DNA of 17,383 nucleotides from Phoronis ovalis (Eukaryota > Phoronida > Phoronidae), in the NCBI GenBank assembly GCA_028565635.1, contig JAOXYB010020937.1:1-17383 (forward strand), in the 5' to 3' direction. The translations under genes were made by a program, and so were the position numbers. This document shows, in pieces, positions 10,022 through 17,383 of the stretch (position 1 is the stretch's first letter; each line of letters begins with the position of its first letter). The notes under the pieces were generated by a model. It had not been told where the DNA came from and ran no database searches. It saw only the letters and a program-made list of their open reading frames with translations.

Positions 10022-10909
10022 GATGAATTACTGACAGTCTACACATTGGTTTAAGGGAAGTGGTACAACATCACACTAAAACTGGGAACTCCACAGAAAT
10101 GCATGCAGTGTAATCATAATTAATGGAGTACATAATATGCAATTATAAGGTATAATCAACCAATAAATCTTTTGTGCACTTTCATGGATATATTTCAACA
10201 GAATCTCTGGTTGGAATTAACACCACTCAATCAGCTGAACATAAAAGGCAAATTTTGATGCTGGGTGGTGCTAAATTCAAGGATGGAAATTTAAAATAAA
10301 TTATATGCTTTTCAGGTGAAAGTGAAATAGGCATGTGAGTGAATGATATTTTGTCTGCAACCAAAACAATTTTGGCATGCTTTCTGTGCAGTGCTTCAAA
10401 CAGAATACAGTGACAACGAACCCTTTCTATAACGCTCTGTCCAGCAAGTTTCCACTGTGACTAATGTGCAAAAATTTAAATGCAATGTTTTATAATGAAC
10501 AAAACAATGTATCACAGAATTGTGGTTTCGATTGTTTATAATCAAATATTGTATTTGTGACAAAAATTGCAATAATTCCTCCAATCTGGTATAATCTACC
10601 TTTGGCTTTGGAAGCAATATAATCATAATAAATATTATACATTTCTAACATGAGTTAAGATGAAAATGAATCAGCATAATTTCAATGTCAAACTCTCTTA
10701 AAATGAAATAGTGTATAAACATAACCTACTGTACATATGCTTTCATGCAACGCAGCATACTTTTAGCAATTTGACATTATGGCAAAACAACACCGTCTAA
10801 ATAACTGTATGTGACAAAGATTTCCAAAAGGCCTTGATCATCTTTAACCATCACTCATGACATACTAGTTTATAAATTAATAATCAAAATCTTATGCTGG
10901 GCAAACACC
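10022..10909. other. Probable 3' flank of the RGS gene, no gene recognised
   Basis: AT-rich, no open frame with coding character. The 76-codon minus ORF at 10396-10626 shows no family signature. This stretch may be 3' UTR of the RGS gene if the poly(A) signal at 10910 is bypassed. Confidence 0.45.
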
Positions 10910-10915
10910 TTTATT
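10910..10915 (-). terminator. AATAAA overlapping the putative RGS stop codon
   Basis: On the minus strand the open frame of the candidate last exon ends AGT TAA TAA AGG, so AATAAA overlaps the stop codon itself. If it is used, cleavage would fall within about 30 nt and the 3' UTR would be nearly absent. That is unusual, so a more distal signal may be used instead. Confidence 0.4.
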
Positions 10916-11021
10916 AACTTATTACAACTTGGAAATGTTTCCATTCGGACACAAATACATGCCACTCGTAATCTTCAGGCTTGGACACAATCTGTGACTT
11001 CTGAATCAAAGCAGCATATTC
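10914..11021 (-). CDS. RGS7: Candidate last exon: RGS C-terminal tail
   Basis: On the minus strand an open frame with coding-like codon use runs to TAA at 10916-10914. It contains EYAALIQKSQIVSKPEDY followed by EWHVFVSEWKHFQVVIS. Two acceptors fit the phase 0 end of the preceding exon: TTTTTAAG just before 11021 (35 residues) and TTGATTCAG just before 11000 (28 residues). Two CAG acceptors further upstream, before 11037 and 11032, would need a different phase. The strongest pyrimidine tract, CTCTGTTTTTTCAG before 11063, would give TAA as the first codon, ending the protein at KKK. In vertebrate RGS7 a splice junction also follows the KKK after the RGS domain, and tails downstream of it are isoform-specific. 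The tail matches no family I recognise. Its presence is likely; its exact boundary is not settled. Confidence 0.5.
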   Translation of the reverse strand, partial: EYAALIQKSQIVSKPEDYEWHVFVSEWKHFQVVIS

Positions 11022-11117
11022 CTTAAAAATATCTGCACTGCAACGCAGAGTGCAATAAAATTACTGAAAAAACAGAGGGCAGGATTAGAATCGAATCTTC
11101 TTTGGTAAACTGAATAC

Positions 11118-11210
11118 CTTTTTCTTTTGTCCTCCGACCAATTCTTTATATATATCTGATCGTAAATATCGACCATAACTGTCATTCTTCATTAAATTGA
11201 AAATATGTTC
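11118..11210 (-). CDS. RGS7: RGS exon: end of RGS domain
   Basis: Bounded by GTACTTTTAG and GTATTC; 93 bp, 31 codons, phase 0 at both ends. It encodes [20 protein letters not shown] and [14 protein letters not shown] helices 8-9 with the conserved DSYxRxLRS motif. Reading through the donor meets a stop 12 codons later (TAA after KKIRF), so splicing or a short read-through tail must end the protein. The terminal KKK coincides with an exon boundary in vertebrate RGS7. Confidence 0.94.
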
Positions 11211-14200
11211 CTAAAAGTACAGAATAATACAATACAATAGTAAAATTAAAACAAAGAGAATTTTTTGTGAATTGTTTAGTCAATTGTGATAAAATGTCAA
11301 ATGCTGCTGAAATTATTAAACCATGATAGCAAAAAAAAAACTGTTACCAAAGATCTCTAACAATGTAGATGTCATAAAGCCATCGAAAACTTCTTGATGA
11401 GATTAAACTAATACATGAAATGAATACAATAATGTTTAAAATCATCCAGTTGTCCAACTGCAGTTATTAAACTAAAACTCTATGGGCATTGTCTAAATCT
11501 GTGTTTGGAACAGGATTTTTTTCTAGCAAGAGTTATAAGTCTCATCCCCCTGAGGGATATGTATCAAGGTAAAACATGAGATTTGCAGGCTAGCCTTTCA
11601 TTAAAAGCATTCAAAGAAATATCTGGAAGTTATGATCATATTTCTTTACAAAATATATAATTAGGATTCTGATTAGACTTCAAATATTCTGATTGGCAAA
11701 AATTGGAAAGAACAATTGGAAAGGGCCCTATTCGTTGCTGTAACAGAGAGTTGAACAGCTAGAAAATTACCTCTGCATCATCAAAGCAGTATCTATTAGG
11801 ACTGTTCTTGAGATTATTCCGTACTTTTTCTGCAACTCGACTGTCGACATTCACAGGATCTCTGGCCCCAGTAGCAAGAAATTCCCTAGAAATACAGGTT
11901 AAGTTCGCAAAATACTAAACATGTGACTGAATAAAGGATTATAATTGTTACAGTAGCTTAGTTAGCTTGTTGTTTAGGTGTCGGATTGTAGTACATAGTC
12001 CCATTCGCTTTTTTGACAGTTGTTTGGTGGACAACATGTGATAAGTGAGTATATACATACTATGGTGTGGCTGACACTGTTGTTTGCTCAGCTTTATCAT
12101 TATGCAATGGACTGCAGTTTTCAATGAAACAGTTTTATTAATATATTTAAATGTTTTTCTCATCAATTTTTAAACAGCAATCTTTTCTACAACCAAATTG
12201 TACCTTTTGAATGTATAAAAATATGATGGGAGCAACTAGTTCTTAACAGAATAGCTAGGTTACACTAAATATACTATGATCCTTACTCATATATTTCCTC
12301 AACTTTTGCTGACACATCTTTGACTGGTAATGCTTTCAGTTCTTGACAGGCTACCCAGAACCTAGAAAATAAGGAAACAATTAAATTCCGGCCCACAGTG
12401 ATTATGACAGACTTTTAGAAAGCACATATCACCAGGACTCCGTCAACATGCCAAGTTTCACGATATTCCAGGAAGAAGTGTAGAAGGAGAAGAGGCTTAT
12501 GACAAAGTGTTAACGATACAGGGAACAAACAGAATTGCCAGTCAGCCATACTGGAAGTGATCTCAAAAATGTGATTCAAGATTATTCATCCTCTAGTTCT
12601 ATCCAAATAGTATGCAAAATTTCACATAGTTCCTGCAAGTGGCGTATGAGCTAGAAGACGAGGTTTAAATGACAAAAAGAAAAGCTTATTGTGTAACAAA
12701 AATTGCTGTCAGTCAGCCATATTGAAAATAATAAAAAATTTGATTACGGATTATCTATCATCTAGTTATATCCCAATAGCATGCCCAATCTCACAAAGTT
12801 CCTACAGAGAAGAGGCTTATGACAAAAACAAACATGAACAGCTTATCGCACAACAAACATGGCTGGCAGTCAACCATATTGGGACAAACAAAAAGTTTAT
12901 TCCAGACTATTCATCGTAAAGTTATATCCAAATAGTATGCCAAGCTTCATGAAGTTTCTGCAAGTTGTGTAGGAGAAAATGCTCATGACATAATGACGAT
13001 GACGACAATGGAAAAGTGATTCATATGTCTCGAATTCTGGTTCACAGGCGAGACAAAAACTTAAAGCCTAATCTTGACCCTTGTCTTTTACATACATCGT
13101 TTTTCTTACATAACATACTACAATAGCCATAACTGGCACCTGAATAGTCTATTTTTGACAAGGATTGGTAAAACGATTAATTCACAAAATGGGTGCTTAT
13201 ACATATCGATAATCAAAAATGTATTCAAAAGTGCATATATATATACACTTTCAACACACTCTATGGCATCTGCAAATATACAGAGCCACAATGGCTTATA
13301 GAAGCAATATTATAAGAGTGGCATATATTATACAAATTTCGAGCATACAACCAACTGATAGCCTGTAAGCATGCAGGCAGTGAATTAACACACTACTAGT
13401 CACTAGTAATTTTATAGCAAATAATTTGTTGTTTTACACACAACAAGCTTTTCCAAAGTCTTGTCATGCTATTTTCAAGTACATTATAAACGATGAATAG
13501 GTAAATGTCACTGCTTTATTTTCTTGAAAAAATATGTGTACCATGTTGGTGATGTGTCTACTTGACATAACTGTATTCAACTGGTATGTACTGAGCCCTT
13601 TTATACCTGGGCTCAGCCACAATAGATATAACAAATTAGCGATTTCAATGCCATGTACCTTATGCTTTAAACACTTTCAGACTGTTATAAAATATTAGCA
13701 AAGTAGCATTTTTTTCTAGAGCAAGTACTAAGGAATCAAAGAAACATCTGTCTGGTTTTCCATTTAATTTGTGTTAGACTGTGTACTGGACAACTAATAT
13801 CACTTACTTTATATTTTCAGCACTGAATTCTTTCTCAAGGAATTTTGTAAAGTGGTCCCTACCAGCAGGATCTTTTAACACTTCTAAGATTGAGAAGGCC
13901 CACCTTCTAGCTCGTCGCACAGGGATACTTGTCCTGCCATAAAAAATCAAGTGATTAATTACTAAAAGCTTGTTAAGTACAGAATTAGAAACTATTAGTA
14001 CCAAGGGGTGTTAGTGCTCATTAAACTCAAGTAAGCTCATATTCCCATGCTTTGCCTTTTTTTACAGTAGGTTTCCGAGTTATATGCTCTCCAGTATATA
14101 CAAAATACTGGTTTATAAATTGTGATGCGGTAAAATGACGTAAGAAATATCTGCTGTGACGGGACACTGAGGAGGGAAATGGGAGGTAGTAACAGCAGCT

Positions 14201-16671
14201 CAAAGGGAATAAAATTGCCTATTCATGAATCACAAGTAATAAACTTCTGCAATCAGCCCTTTCCCACCTCAACAATATAATTACCATTCATAAACAGGTT
14301 GAATAGTCACTAAGTGTGAAACATTGTGCTCGAGTATAAATAACATTTCGTATTGATCTATGCCGCGCTTTAGAACCATACAGAATTCGGGATCTAATGA
14401 TTCCGGCTTAGCGATTCCCTAACATACTAAGCTGATGACGTCAGAAAAATCTGAGTAACTGTCACAAACCAGTATTTAGTACTTTATCGGAAGAGAGCAT
14501 AACTCGGAAACCTACTGTAATATTACAAGATATTACTGGAAATTTTGTCCGTTCACAGAGATTGGGTAGGGTAAATAAATAGTCTAACAATTTATTAACT
14601 CTACCCACTTATAAATAGATTATGGTCATGTAATAAAATGTAATACAAACATATTTACACTAACTAGATAGCAGGCAAGTAGCCCATAGCTACAACTTTT
14701 GGACACAATTTTAAGAAACACATTTTTAGAGAGAAAACTTGGCTGTTTATTAATAAGCAAAAACAAGTATCCCATACTTTGTACTTGCCACCTCACTATG
14801 AAAGTTATTGTACAAGGCACATAATGGTTTACATTTTACTCTAATCTAAAGTACATGCTTACACTGAGCTTTCCTGCTCCCAGAATTCTAAGCTTTCTGA
14901 AAGCCAAGGGTTTGAAGGTTCCACTGGTGTGATGAATGGGTCAAATTCTGAGTATTGTTCGTAATATGATATATAAGATTCAGCAGTCTTAGATACTTTA
15001 AATCGCCTCCTATCCATTTTTTTCTTTAGCTGTTTTATCTACAATTATAATACAACAGTACTATATTGTGATTGTGGTACCATCTTCATGAAACAAGTCT
15101 CGTAGCTGTTTTGCAAAGAATGATTCTTTCTAAATTTGCAAGACCAAAGGATTTGTTTGGCCAGATGTTTAACTCCATAAACATTGCTAGTTAATAGATA
15201 CTGCTGGCAAGAGAGGTCTGAACTTGCTTTACTTGCGGCAGCCATGGGGCTTTTTGATATATGAGTAATGCTAAAACTGATTAAAACAATACAAAAATAT
15301 ATCAATAGAGTTTATCTTGAATTATTGGTAAAAAAATGTGCCTTTTAAAAGAAATCAATGAAGTGACAAATTATCAAGATTTTATAACATGCTGGTAAAA
15401 TAACTATCAATATACCTCTTCCAAAATATGTTCCCTTGGACTTCTAAGATCAGCCTCGGATACACTGGGACTTAATCTCCCACCAGGCACATTATAATTG
15501 GTCTTTGTTGTCTTGGGAGGTTTGGACATTCTACATGCTTTTTTAATATCTACATCTGTTGTATTTACACATCCAGGCTGGAAAAACAATTCTTAGCAAA
15601 TTACCGACATTCACATACTGTGCTTATTAAATAAATTGCTCTTAGGTATCTAGATAATTTCATTCCATGTAGTTAATTAACAGAAGGCTTTAAAATGGCA
15701 GTATTTAAAAGATTAAGGAAACCTTTTCGAAATTCAAAGAATATTCACAACTGCTGTTTACTCACTTTAGTATGATATCATAAATGAAAATAATACTTAC
15801 CACAGGTCTATGTACATCCCAAAAAGCCCTTTCTTGACTATCTAATACTTTTCTTTCTAATTTATCACGTTTTTTATCCACTCTGAAAGCAGACATGTAT
15901 ACAACATTAGTATCAATTAGAATAAAGAGAAATCCAGAAACTAAACTTGTCTAATGGGTGGCACCAGATATCACCAGGTGTGTGATCATACACCACATGC
16001 TTGCAATACATGTCAGCCACATGAAAAATTAAGGGTCATCTTTACTGAACACACAAAATACCCAACAGTTAGTGACACCTAGTGTTCCAAAAGTTACTCA
16101 TTAAGGAAGCTAAAAAGTTAATCATGCACAAACAGGTTTTCCCAGATTGTATAGATATTCAACATTGCTTTTTTAACGTTGTATACATTTGGCCTGTGAA
16201 GTAATAGTCATATAGTCAGGAAAACCGGCAATATCACTTGCAAGACAAAATGTGCAATGTAATTCCAATCTCAAGGTGACTATAGAAGCATTGTTTGCAG
16301 TAACTGTACAACTGTAAAGTATTGTGTGCACTAGTTTATAACATGTTTTGCCAATCTGAAGCTAGTTCTTAAGGACAATTATACCTTGCATAATGTTGTT
16401 TTCATTCTCCCATATATTTGAACACAAGAGCACAAACAAAAGAAGTGCAATAAACGAAGCATTAATAAAGTTATATTTAAATGCAACTGGTAATGAAAGA
16501 ATGAGTGACTTTGGCTCATGAATACTTACTTCGCTTGAGCTTCTGCTTGTAAATAAATAAATTCCCATTTTCTAGAGAACATTTTTTGTAATCTTGCTAA
16601 ATTTTCTGCTTCATAATCAGCCAGTTCAAGTCTTTGTTTATTTTGCATCGTTCTTTTGCATAAATACACAG
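11118..16671 (-). CDS. RGS7: R7-family regulator of G-protein signalling (RGS6/RGS7 type), partial
   Basis: Eight exons spliced by GT-AG introns encode 324 continuous residues. R7 RGS proteins accelerate GTP hydrolysis by Gi/o alpha subunits. They are obligate partners of G-beta-5, which binds the GGL domain, and are membrane-anchored through their DEP/DHEX region. Visible here, N to C: the end of the DHEX region ([20 protein letters not shown]), a linker with [13 protein letters not shown], a GGL domain with SNPW, and a full RGS domain. Gα-contacting positions appear intact: the E and N of SAENIKFW, and the N of PVNVDS. The PGCVNTT linker favours RGS6/RGS7 over RGS9/RGS11. The DEP exons lie beyond the right edge; the C-terminal tail is treated separately. 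The single invertebrate RGS6/7-like gene cannot be assigned to one vertebrate paralogue. No frameshift or premature stop is present. Confidence 0.95.
11771..11885 (-). CDS. RGS7: RGS exon: RGS domain, Gα-contact loop
   Basis: Bounded by TATTTCTAG and GTAATTTTC; 115 bp, phase 2 in and phase 0 out. The first base completes Glu, then [29 protein letters not shown] and NRYCFDDAE follow. The N of PVNVDS corresponds to the Asn of the VNLDS loop in RGS4-type domains, which positions the Gα catalytic Gln, so GAP activity is expected to be intact. The insert between EFLATGA and VNVDS is family-typical. Confidence 0.95.
12287..12361 (-). CDS. RGS7: RGS exon: RGS domain, middle
   Basis: Bounded by TATTTTCTAG and GTAAGGATC; 75 bp, phase 2 in and out. 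The first G completes Lys. The 24 codons that follow read [20 protein letters not shown] and EEIY. FWxAxxxLK is the RGS helix 4-5 signature following SAENIK. The exon lies between a 401-bp intron (3' side) and a 1446-bp intron (5' side) that holds the diverged repeat cluster. Confidence 0.95.
12420..13010. repeat. Tandem diverged repeats (~160 bp period) in an RGS intron
   Basis: Three degenerate units are visible. Markers: CAGTCAGCCATA-type words near 12538, 12709 and 12866; ATCCAAATAGTATGC or its variants near 12601, 12770 and 12927; and GAGAAGAGGCTTATGACA or its variants near 12488, 12808 and 12972. The word GGAACAAACA followed by CCAGTCxGCCATxxTGGAAG is shared with the core of the 1-1489 array, so the two belong to one superfamily. 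The cluster ends with GACGATGACGACAATG, resembling the array's end. ORF 12689-12919 is a repeat shadow. Confidence 0.75.
13591..13616. repeat. 8-bp perfect stem-loop in an RGS intron
   Basis: CTGAGCCC (13591-13598) pairs exactly with GGGCTCAG (13609-13616) around a 10-nt loop. It is GC-rich in an AT-rich intron. Function unknown; it may be a remnant of an inverted-repeat element. Confidence 0.5.
13808..13933 (-). CDS. RGS7: RGS exon: start of RGS domain
   Basis: Bounded by TTTTTTATGGCAG and GTAAGTG; 126 bp, phase 2 at both ends. It encodes [36 protein letters not shown] and SAENI. The basic RRARRW segment links GGL to the RGS bundle; [15 protein letters not shown] is RGS helix 1-3. The E-N pair of SAENI is part of the Gα switch-contact surface. 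The ORF starting at 14004 includes intron codons upstream of 13933 that are not coding. Confidence 0.95.
14063..14519. mobile_element. Tc1/mariner-type MITE, 453 bp, in an RGS intron
   Basis: CAGTAGGTTTCCGAGTTATA (14065-14084, continuing TGCTCT to 14090) is the reverse complement of the right end at 14494-14517, apart from one 2-nt gap. The mirror symmetry continues inward with lower identity to about 50 bp: AAACCAGTAT on the right mirrors ATACTGGTTT on the left. TA flanks both ends (14063-14064 and 14518-14519), the Tc1/mariner target duplication. The interior has no transposase ORF. A perfect CRE palindrome, TGACGTCA, sits at 14436-14443. The 929-bp intron would be only about 474 bp without the insertion. 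Confidence 0.8.
14863..15038 (-). CDS. RGS7: RGS exon: GGL domain (G-beta-5 binding)
   Basis: The acceptor AATTGTAG precedes 15038 and the donor GTAAGC follows 14863; 176 bp, phase 0 in and phase 2 out. The 58 full codons include [36 protein letters not shown] and [16 protein letters not shown]. This is the G-gamma-like fold: a first helix, then the short helix, then the N-P-W motif that replaces NPF of true G-gamma subunits. The domain would bind G-beta-5, which stabilises the protein. The final bases GT join the next exon's G to make Val. Confidence 0.95.
15072..15264 (+). other. Coding-like plus-strand frames in an RGS intron, possible gene relic
   Basis: Inside the 377-bp intron between the GGL and linker exons, the plus strand has two abutting open frames with protein-like composition. 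The first (15072-15194) includes [20 protein letters not shown]. The second (15190-15264) is [20 protein letters not shown] ending FDI and a stop. They are offset by one frame, as a decayed retrocopy or a fragment of another gene would be. The minus strand of the same stretch also has an 86-codon ORF (15045-15305), so the openness may be compositional. No family recognised. Confidence 0.25.
15416..15577 (-). CDS. RGS7: RGS exon: linker before GGL
   Basis: Bounded by TTTTTCCAG and GTATATTG; 162 bp, 54 codons, phase 0 at both ends. It begins [20 protein letters not shown], the diagnostic RGS6/RGS7 linker, and continues through a Pro/Lys/Thr-rich and Ser-rich stretch ([12 protein letters not shown]) that is poorly conserved across the family. 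It ends REHILEE at the start of the GGL helix. Because both ends are in phase 0, skipping this exon would keep the frame. Confidence 0.95.
15801..15882 (-). CDS. RGS7: RGS exon: DHEX to linker
   Basis: Bounded by TGCTTTCAG and GTAAGTATT; 82 bp, phase 2 in and phase 0 out. The first base completes Lys from the preceding exon, and 27 codons follow: [20 protein letters not shown] and WDVHRPV. The charged helix and the WDVHRP motif are hallmarks of the R7 subfamily. The short 223-bp intron to the next exon is the smallest confirmed one in the gene. Confidence 0.95.
16530..16671 (-). CDS. RGS7: RGS exon: end of DEP/DHEX region
   Basis: The acceptor TTCTTTTTTCAG precedes 16671 and the donor GTAAGT follows 16530. 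The exon has 142 bp, entering in phase 1 (CT completes a codon, most likely GCT for Ala) and leaving in phase 2. It encodes [20 protein letters not shown], then [20 protein letters not shown] and LQAEAQA, nearly identical to the DHEX (DEP helical extension) segment of vertebrate RGS6/7. This region packs against DEP and helps bind the R7BP/R9AP-type membrane anchors. It is the most 5' exon visible. Confidence 0.95.
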
Positions 16672-17257
16672 CTGAAAAAAGAATTGACATAATTATATAT
16701 ATCCTATCTGATACAAGATAGAGGAACATGTACACTTAGCATAGAGGACACTTTCCAGCTAATATAATTAGTGAAAATTAATATACATACTAAATGCCTC
16801 GGAAGTTAACATATGAATCATCTTCTTGCATATATTATGAATTTAAGAATTGCCTACATGTATTATGAGTATCATGCAGTACGATGTCTTTTTCAATTTA
16901 AGATTTCCTACAAAACTCATTGAACTATATTACTGGTCAGCAATTTTAAACATTTTAAGTTCAAACACAAATTCAAAACAAAACTAAATTGATTAAAACT
17001 GTTCAAATTCTAATAAACCAGCAAATGAAACTCCTGTTTCAAATATTACCACAAAGGGACCAAGTTTTACATTTTAAAGGAACTATATCAAATACTGTAT
17101 TTTAGCTGAGACATTATGTACAGACTGATGCAATTTTTAATCTCAAATTTTCTACAAAATTTATACCCTTTTAGCAGTTTTACGTAATTATGTTTTCTAA
17201 GCCATTTCATATTCAAGTCCAAGTTCAAATTAAACAAAACTACGTTCATTAACCCTT
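16672..17257 (-). other. Intron of the RGS gene, 5' exons not reached
   Basis: AT-rich sequence upstream (in the gene's sense) of the first visible exon. I searched for the preceding exon, which should end in phase 1 and encode the end of the DEP domain, and found no matching frame. The DEP exons therefore lie beyond 17383. Confidence 0.6.
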
Positions 17258-17306
17258 TCACTGCCTAATTTCCAAATTTGTTGTCACTCTCAGTGCCGAA
17301 TTTCCA
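17258..17306. repeat. Short tandem pair at the window edge
   Basis: TCACTGCCTAATTTCCA (17258-17274) and TCAGTGCCGAATTTCCA (17290-17306) differ at two positions and are 32 bp apart. They may be the start of a dispersed repeat that continues beyond the window. Confidence 0.5.
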
Positions 17307-17383
17307 GGAGAGAATCCCTGGATTTAGACACCCTATTTATAATTGAAAATATAGATAGGAAAAAGTGCTCAAATCTATCGGGC

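Noticed and set aside
13236-13256. (TA)n flanked by AGTG/CACT
   Set aside because: A short simple repeat whose palindromic nature follows from the TA run.
13934-14004. N-terminal extension of the RGS-domain ORF ([14 protein letters not shown]...)
   Set aside because: The acceptor TTTTTTATGGCAG lies just before 13933. Residues upstream are intron translation, and the join to the GGL exon is in phase without them.
15045-15305. 86-codon minus-strand ORF, longest in the window
   Set aside because: It lies wholly within the intron between the GGL and linker exons plus a little flank. Its acceptor and donor context does not fit the RGS frame.
15976-15995. Near-palindrome GGTGTGTGATCATACACC
   Set aside because: An 18-bp palindrome with one mismatched pair, in an intron. 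Isolated, and plausible by chance.
16672-16735. N-terminal extension [16 protein letters not shown] of the DHEX exon ORF
   Set aside because: Intronic: a clean TTCTTTTTTCAG acceptor precedes 16671, and homology to R7 RGS begins exactly there.

Overview
This is eukaryotic nuclear DNA: AT-rich, intron-containing, with no operons, no ribosome binding sites and mostly short chance ORFs. The lineage is probably a marine invertebrate, and a mollusc would fit. That placement is inference. It rests on the AT-rich introns, the roughly 330 bp tandem repeats carrying TGACCT/AGGTCA words, short Tc1/mariner-type MITEs, and an invertebrate-like R7-family RGS protein.

The main gene lies on the minus strand at about 10.9-16.7 kb. 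It encodes an RGS6/RGS7-type regulator of G-protein signalling. Eight coding exons can be joined by clean GT-AG introns with fully consistent phases, at 16671-16530, 15882-15801, 15577-15416, 15038-14863, 13933-13808, 12361-12287, 11885-11771 and 11210-11118. They give 324 residues: the end of the DEP/DHEX region, the linker, the GGL domain that binds G-beta-5, and the complete RGS domain. The DEP-coding 5' exons lie beyond the right edge of the window. After 11118 the C-terminal tail is uncertain. A coding-like frame at 11021-10914 ends at a stop that overlaps an AATAAA signal and is the best candidate last exon.

At the left, on the plus strand, 2224-2378 is the terminal coding exon of a second, unidentified membrane-protein gene. 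It has one transmembrane helix, a short cytoplasmic tail and a poly(A) signal at 2461. The two genes converge. About 8.4 kb of AT-rich sequence between them shows no recognisable gene.

Repeats fill the rest. A tandem array of units of about 330 bp occupies 1-1489, in what is presumably an intron of the plus-strand gene. It ends next to a perfect 13-bp hairpin, a G-rich minisatellite-like patch and a decayed repeat copy. A related but shorter-period repeat cluster lies in an RGS intron at 12.42-13.01 kb. Two non-autonomous TA-flanked inverted-repeat elements were found, at 7298-7867 (intergenic) and 14063-14519 (in an RGS intron). I see no tRNA, rRNA, CRISPR array, virus or toxin gene, and nothing that amounts to a new defence or enzymatic system. 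The most interesting points are the repeats, the two MITEs and the unresolved RGS C-terminus.
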